From assembly GCA_015847255.1 (NCBI GenBank), contig JADLZK010008219.1, forward strand, positions 372,001-436,000: 64,000 nt of DNA, in the 5' to 3' direction. The notes under the pieces are model-generated. The model did no database searches. It had not been told where the DNA came from and worked only from the letters and a program-made list of their open reading frames with translations. This DNA is from Hyparrhenia diplandra. Its lineage: Eukaryota; Streptophyta; Magnoliopsida; Poales; Poaceae. Of this stretch, positions 59,770 through 64,000 are shown in pieces. Position 1 is the first letter of the stretch. Each line of letters starts with the position of its first letter. A program made the position numbers and the translations under genes.

Positions 59770-59872
59770 ACGAACTAAAAATTCCAACGGCGCAGAGAGC
59801 AGCGTCTCCTGAGCAAGCTTGGAGGAGGAGGGTGTGGTCGCCGGAAGGGTGGACTGGACTCTGGAAGAAGCA
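59770..59872 (-). other. putative exon 2, distal copy, of NLR G
   Basis: 103 nt, acceptor TTGCATTACAG, donor GTAAGCTA. The single exon 2 of copy E is flanked on its upstream side by sequence matching this distal copy's flank. Confidence 0.55.
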
Positions 59873-61319
59873 CTGTAATGCAAGAGAATGAGACGCAAGG
59901 CTCAAACAGCAAGTCAGCAGCAGATCTGATCCAGTAGTACACGGCCGGCAGAGGGAGGAAGCGCATTAGCAAAATATTCTGGCCGCTTCTCTGAACATTA
60001 TTCGATTTGTTTTCTCCTTTAGGGACCAGTTGCAGTTTTATAAGTTGAGAGATGCATTGGGCTTCTTAAAACCAGATATTGTTTATGGATAACTCATTGA
60101 TTATTGCACAAGTGGTCTTTATATTAGCTCCATTGCTGGCCGCTTGCCTTTCATGCTTTCAAAGTACCACTCTCTCGTCTGATTGCTATGATAAAAAAAA
60201 TATATTATGACACTCTTGGGAGGTTGTTCCAGCTTCCCTGTGGGGGGCTCTTCCCAGGACGGTGGCTTCTAGCTAGTTTTTTGAGCTCACAAACCATGTT
60301 CATGCTGAGGTAAGCTGACGGGAAATGGCCATTTGCCCCCTGTCTTGCCTTTTCTCTCCAGCCACAGCCAAACCCTGCTCTCCTCTTTGCTGGTGTGTGG
60401 CTGGTGATGATCTGTTGTTTGAGGTAGAGGCAGGGAGGCAAGTAGGAGATCGATGATCGTGCTCAGGATTTTACTGTTGCCTTGAGCCTTGTGCTGCTGG
60501 GTTGGGGAAGAAACAAAGAAGCAAAGGAGGAAGCTGGAGAAAGAGGACCAGAGAAGCTTTATTATCAATGATTAAGACTGTTATTAGATGATTCACTTTC
60601 GAAAAATTATTGCTGTTGACCTTCAGTTGGAACGAAGTCATAATCAACACTGACAAAAGAAGCTTCTTGGTAGCTTTATTGGGTTTCATCCTTCCTCCCT
60701 ATGCAATGGTAGCTTCTTGGTAGCTTCTTGGTAACTGAAGGCCAATGGAACAAGAAGGGCAACCCACTTATGTACTCTGTATAATCCACATCAAGACAGC
60801 CATATAGAGTTCCCAAGTTCTTTCCAGTTGTCTTGTGTCATGTGCTTTCTGTATGCGTACTTTAGAATGGTAAATCAATTTGTTAAAATGTTATCAGCAA
60901 GGCTTACTGATTGGATTTGGATGAGTTAGCGCACACTGCACCTTTGGGTGTACATGGGTCAGGACAAAAAGTGAAATGGACAGATTACCTACCGATAAAG
61001 AATTCAAAGCGAGGCGTGGAGCAGTTCTTTTGTGGTCTTATTACTCAAAAAACAAAAAAAAAATTGAGAGTTGGCAGTGGCACCCTGCATATCTATCAAG
61101 CAACTCGGGAGTTAGTACATACATGCACATATAATCGATGGGCAAGGTACTGCTAGATTATTCACAAAAAAAAAAAAAAGTACTGCTAGATCGATTATCG
61201 ATGGCCCTTTATTTTCCTTTTGGGTTTGGGTTTGGGCATTTATCTGGTACAATGGCCCTTTATCCGTCTCAGTAAATATATCAGCAAAGAAACAACCAAA
61301 GAGAAAAGGTAGTACCTAC
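59873..61319 (-). other. putative intron 1 of copy G
   Basis: Near-copy of 44766-46184. A 13-bp step (ggtagcttcttgg) is repeated near 60707-60735. No coding content is recognised. Confidence 0.45.
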
Positions 61320-61665
61320 TGCTGAGCCCACCGCCTCCGCTGGACCGCTGCTGATGCTAGCTAGCATTGTGGAGCCACCGCCGGGTTCCCAGCACCTACT
61401 GCAGCGACCGAAGTCATCATCCCAATCCGCCTCGCTGTGCTCTCCTCTGCTCCAGCTGCGGCAAAACAACGAACACCTTGCTCGCAATGCAAGAGGCTGC
61501 TCAACTACTCCCTTGTGCGTGGGATGGATAGCCCCGGTCCGGCGCGTGACCTGGCATGTGGAAGAGGAGACGGAGTGAGGGAGAGACGAGAAGCAGAGAG
61601 TGCAGCCTCTCCCAGTCAGCCGCCGCGCTCTCCTTCCCATGGCCTCGCCGGCCGGTGGAAGCACC
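61320..61665 (-). promoter_or_regulatory. GC-rich putative first exon/promoter module of copy G
   Basis: Donor GTAGGTACT on the minus strand. Almost identical to the copy E module. Confidence 0.5.
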
Positions 61666-61799
61666 AACAAGACAAACGGATTGTTTTTCGTTTTTTTCTC
61701 ATGTGATGTGGGTAGGCTTGTTTGTTATTTCTGATTTCTGTAGGGGGCCTGTGTGCAACTTTGTCCGGACAGCTGTCTTTTTTTTTTTTTTAAAAAAAG

Positions 61800-62420
61800 T
61801 TAACAAAATATGAAGAGCGGAGATTAGTGAATAATTTTTAAAGTTACACCTGTATTATTTTTCAAACAAACAATACGTACCATTATTAGATGGTCAAAAG
61901 GGCCATTCATCTTTGGGAATGTGATGATGTGGCCTTCTTAAGAGAGAAGTATTTGAAATTCTATTTCTTGAGGCAGGGATATTTTTGAGCTTCATCTAAA
62001 ATCTCCGTGTCTCCAAACATCATTTAGAGACATAGTAAATGAATGAAAAAAAATCCCCTTATAGAAAATATAACGACATGTTTTGTAAAATCATTTTTTT
62101 TAAGCATCTATAAGAGAGATTTATAAACTCACTCTCTAAATCCTCTTTTGGAGAGCCATTTGAATTAAAATTGTTTTCTATAGTTTCACCTTCCAAAAAA
62201 ATTTATCCATATCTTGTGCATACTCTGTAGACTTATACCTGCTCTTCATCTTTGGATAGCTGAAACCAAGAATAGAGGGTGGAAACAATTGGAGATTTAG
62301 TTCTAAAAACTGTTCGAGAGCCTTTTCTAGTCAAAATCACTATTTCTAGCTTTCTATAAAAGTTGAGTTTGCTTTTGTCAAAATAAAAAATCACTGTTTC
62401 TATATATAAGCACGGGATTA
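61800..62420. repeat. AT-rich dispersed repeat (second copy)
   Basis: Matches 46640-47130 until about 62190, then carries about 150 extra bases before matching again (ctttctataaaagttgag near 62352). Confidence 0.45.
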
Positions 62421-62429
62421 TATATCAGA

Positions 62430-64000
62430 GTTGCTCTTAGTGTTAAGACTTGAGGGATCACAAATGAATACAAGGATGGAGCCGTTGGAGCCTCTCTGGA
62501 GCCACTCCCATCCCGTGCCTTCCCCTTCCCCTCCCACCCCAAATCCGCTCAAATCTCCCAACCAAAATCCGTAACCCGTGCGAGATCCTGCTTCCTCTCT
62601 TCGAGATCTCTCTTCGAGCTCCACCTTGCCCGGCTTGGAGGGGCGGGGAGGGACGCTTTGCCTCGGCGTTTGGGGCGGAGGCGGCGTGCGGTTCGGGGGC
62701 CCGATGCGCATCCGTCGCCGTGCACGCGCCGCTGCGGTTGCTGCCGTCGATGGCTCCGGCCGTACCAATCTTTGCGGTTGCCGCCGTCTTTGGTGGGCCC
62801 GAGCTTGCCGCGGCGAGGGCACTGTTGGGGCCCGGCCTTTCGGCCCGACTCGTCGCCTTTGTTCCTCGTCGATGCCCTCAAGTCGCGGCGCCGCCGCCCG
62901 CTCAGCCAGGAGGTGGCCAGGTCGCCATTGGTGGAGGAGAGACCTGCCAGGCGCCTTTGCCGGTGAGCCGGCGGCGTCGCTGCTCCCGCCCATGGGACCG
63001 AGGTCGAGGAGGGCGGATTTGTGGTCGCGACACAGCGGCCGCCGCCGCTACACCTCCCGCCGCGGCCCGCGCCCGCTGTTGTAGCCTCGGCTGGTGGGCG
63101 GATCCGCAACCTTCTCCGGTCTCGGCGTTGGTGCTTTGCGGTTTGGGCGGCCGTGGCTGGCGAGGGCTCGGCTCGGCCGAGTGTGCCCTCCTCTCCGCGC
63201 GGGTTCCGTCCATGCCGGCTCCGCTTCTCGACAACGCCGCTCCCTTTATGCGGTGCTTGGCGGAAGATCAAAGGAATGCTTGTTGGGAGGGGCGTCTCCT
63301 ACTGCGACTTCTCGGGCGGGGATGAGGGTCGGCCCATGGAGGCCCACCGTCGCGCGGCACTTTTCCATTCGCGGCACCGGCCAAAGGTGACTTTGGATCT
63401 GCGGGGGCGCCATCGCCGATGCCGTTGGAGCGCGCCGTTGCGGCCAGCCCACGTGCGCCGCCCGTCGCCGCCGGCCCCATCGTCGCGAGGGGGCGGGGGC
63501 TGGGTTGGGGCGCCGTCGCCACGTCGGTGACACCGTATTCCAGCCCTCTCCACGGCATCCGGCTGCCAGGTGCCCGCGCTCCGCTCGCTTGGTCAAGGCG
63601 GCGGTCCCCCGCGCATGGCGTGCAGCGCCTCATTTGCGCCACAGCGAGTCGTAGCGTCGTCGGCCAACTCCTCGCCTCCGCCGATTGCCGCGTCGCCCAT
63701 CGGCGCCCGATGGCTTCACTCTAGTGCGGCGTGGGCGGGGCGTTTGTCACACTCGCCACGCCGTCGCCGGCGGCACACGTCGCCTTCACTTGTTGGCCTA
63801 CGCTTCCACCGCCGCCAATGATCATGTCGCCGCTCGATGCTCCTCCCGTCCCGCCGCCTCTTACGCCAAAGACGAGGCACGGGGCGGAACGGCAAGCATC
63901 GGCCCGTCTCACGCGGCGTCGGCTCGAGGCGGCGCCCTTCGGTGGGCCCGTGCAGGGAACCTCCATATTGTCGTCGATGGCAACCTTGGTGGCGGCGGCC
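62430..64000 (+). mobile_element. GC-rich block, possibly the 5' part of a LINE, running off the window
   Basis: An abrupt change at about 62430 from AT-rich to about 65-70% GC. The sequence has no stop-free frame with a known domain until 63818, from which a plus frame (MIMSPLDAPPVPPPLTPK onward) stays open to the last base. Proline/arginine-rich GC leaders followed by such a frame are typical of grass LINE 5' ends, but no domain proves it. The long overlapping frames on both strands at 62418-63730 are effects of base composition. Confidence 0.3.
63824..64000 (+). CDS. open frame truncated by the window edge, unknown product
   Basis: 59 codons from an ATG at 63824 (another in-frame ATG at 63818) to the window end without stop. 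It is rich in Pro, Arg and Ala. It is not recognised; possibly LINE ORF1. Confidence 0.2.
   Translation, partial: MSPLDAPPVPPPLTPKTRHGAERQASARLTRRRLEAAPFGGPVQGTSILSSMATLVAAA

Noticed and set aside
62418..63730. Several 100-240-codon frames on both strands
   Set aside because: Overlapping GC-driven frames with no recognisable domain.
1..64000. tRNA, rRNA or other structural RNA genes
   Set aside because: None was recognised by eye on either strand. A covariance-model scan would be needed to exclude small ones.

Overview
This is plant nuclear DNA from a grass (Poaceae). The window holds a tandem array of NLR disease-resistance genes, all transcribed from the minus strand and all of the maize Rp1 type: a large single coding exon with a coiled coil, an NB-ARC domain and about 700 C-terminal LRR residues ending in a PDGESW..I..RWK tail. 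Other grass-like signs are a CACTA end with GGCGGGC-type subterminal repeats, several LINE tails, a solo LTR of 1.8 kb and a MITE end. The species cannot be fixed from the sequence.

There are seven full-length copies, called A to G from left to right: A 5437-9331, B 12135-15981, C 23975-27918, D 32534-36397, E 40010-43852, F 48524-52396 and G 54948-58800. A truncated 3' relic of an eighth lies at 31611-31755. Positions 1-1095 carry the leader exons of a ninth copy whose coding part lies off the left edge, so the cluster is larger than the window. Each copy is 3.85-3.94 kb from ATG to stop, which matches Rp1-family proteins of about 1290 residues, but none reads open throughout.

The transcript layout repeats from unit to unit (read right to left): a GC-rich module of about 300 bp ending in a GTAGGT/GTAAGT donor (putative exon 1), a long intron, a non-coding exon of about 100 nt with an acceptor like TTGCATTACAG and a donor GTAAGAT (putative exon 2, duplicated or triplicated in B, C, D and G), a second intron, the coding exon, and a short intron 7-50 nt after the stop. 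Between units are diverged repeats of a common 3' flank.

Inserted into this framework are: a TIR-bounded element carrying a flavin-monooxygenase fragment (about 1096-2590); a CACTA end joined to a LINE fragment (3291-about 5018); a minus-strand poly(A) retroposon with a 13-bp target-site duplication that itself contains a solo LTR (18252-22835); a plus-strand LINE 3' end (22965-23463); a short LINE tail near 29 kb; a MITE end near 47.2 kb; and a GC-rich, LINE-like block from about 62.43 kb to the right edge.

The most important caution is that many frameshifts sit exactly at CAG/CTG trinucleotides, garbled differently in different copies at the same homologous site. This looks like context-dependent base-calling error (CAG/CTG is the plant CHG methylation context) rather than ordinary gene decay. 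Some of these 'pseudogenes' may therefore be intact in the plant.
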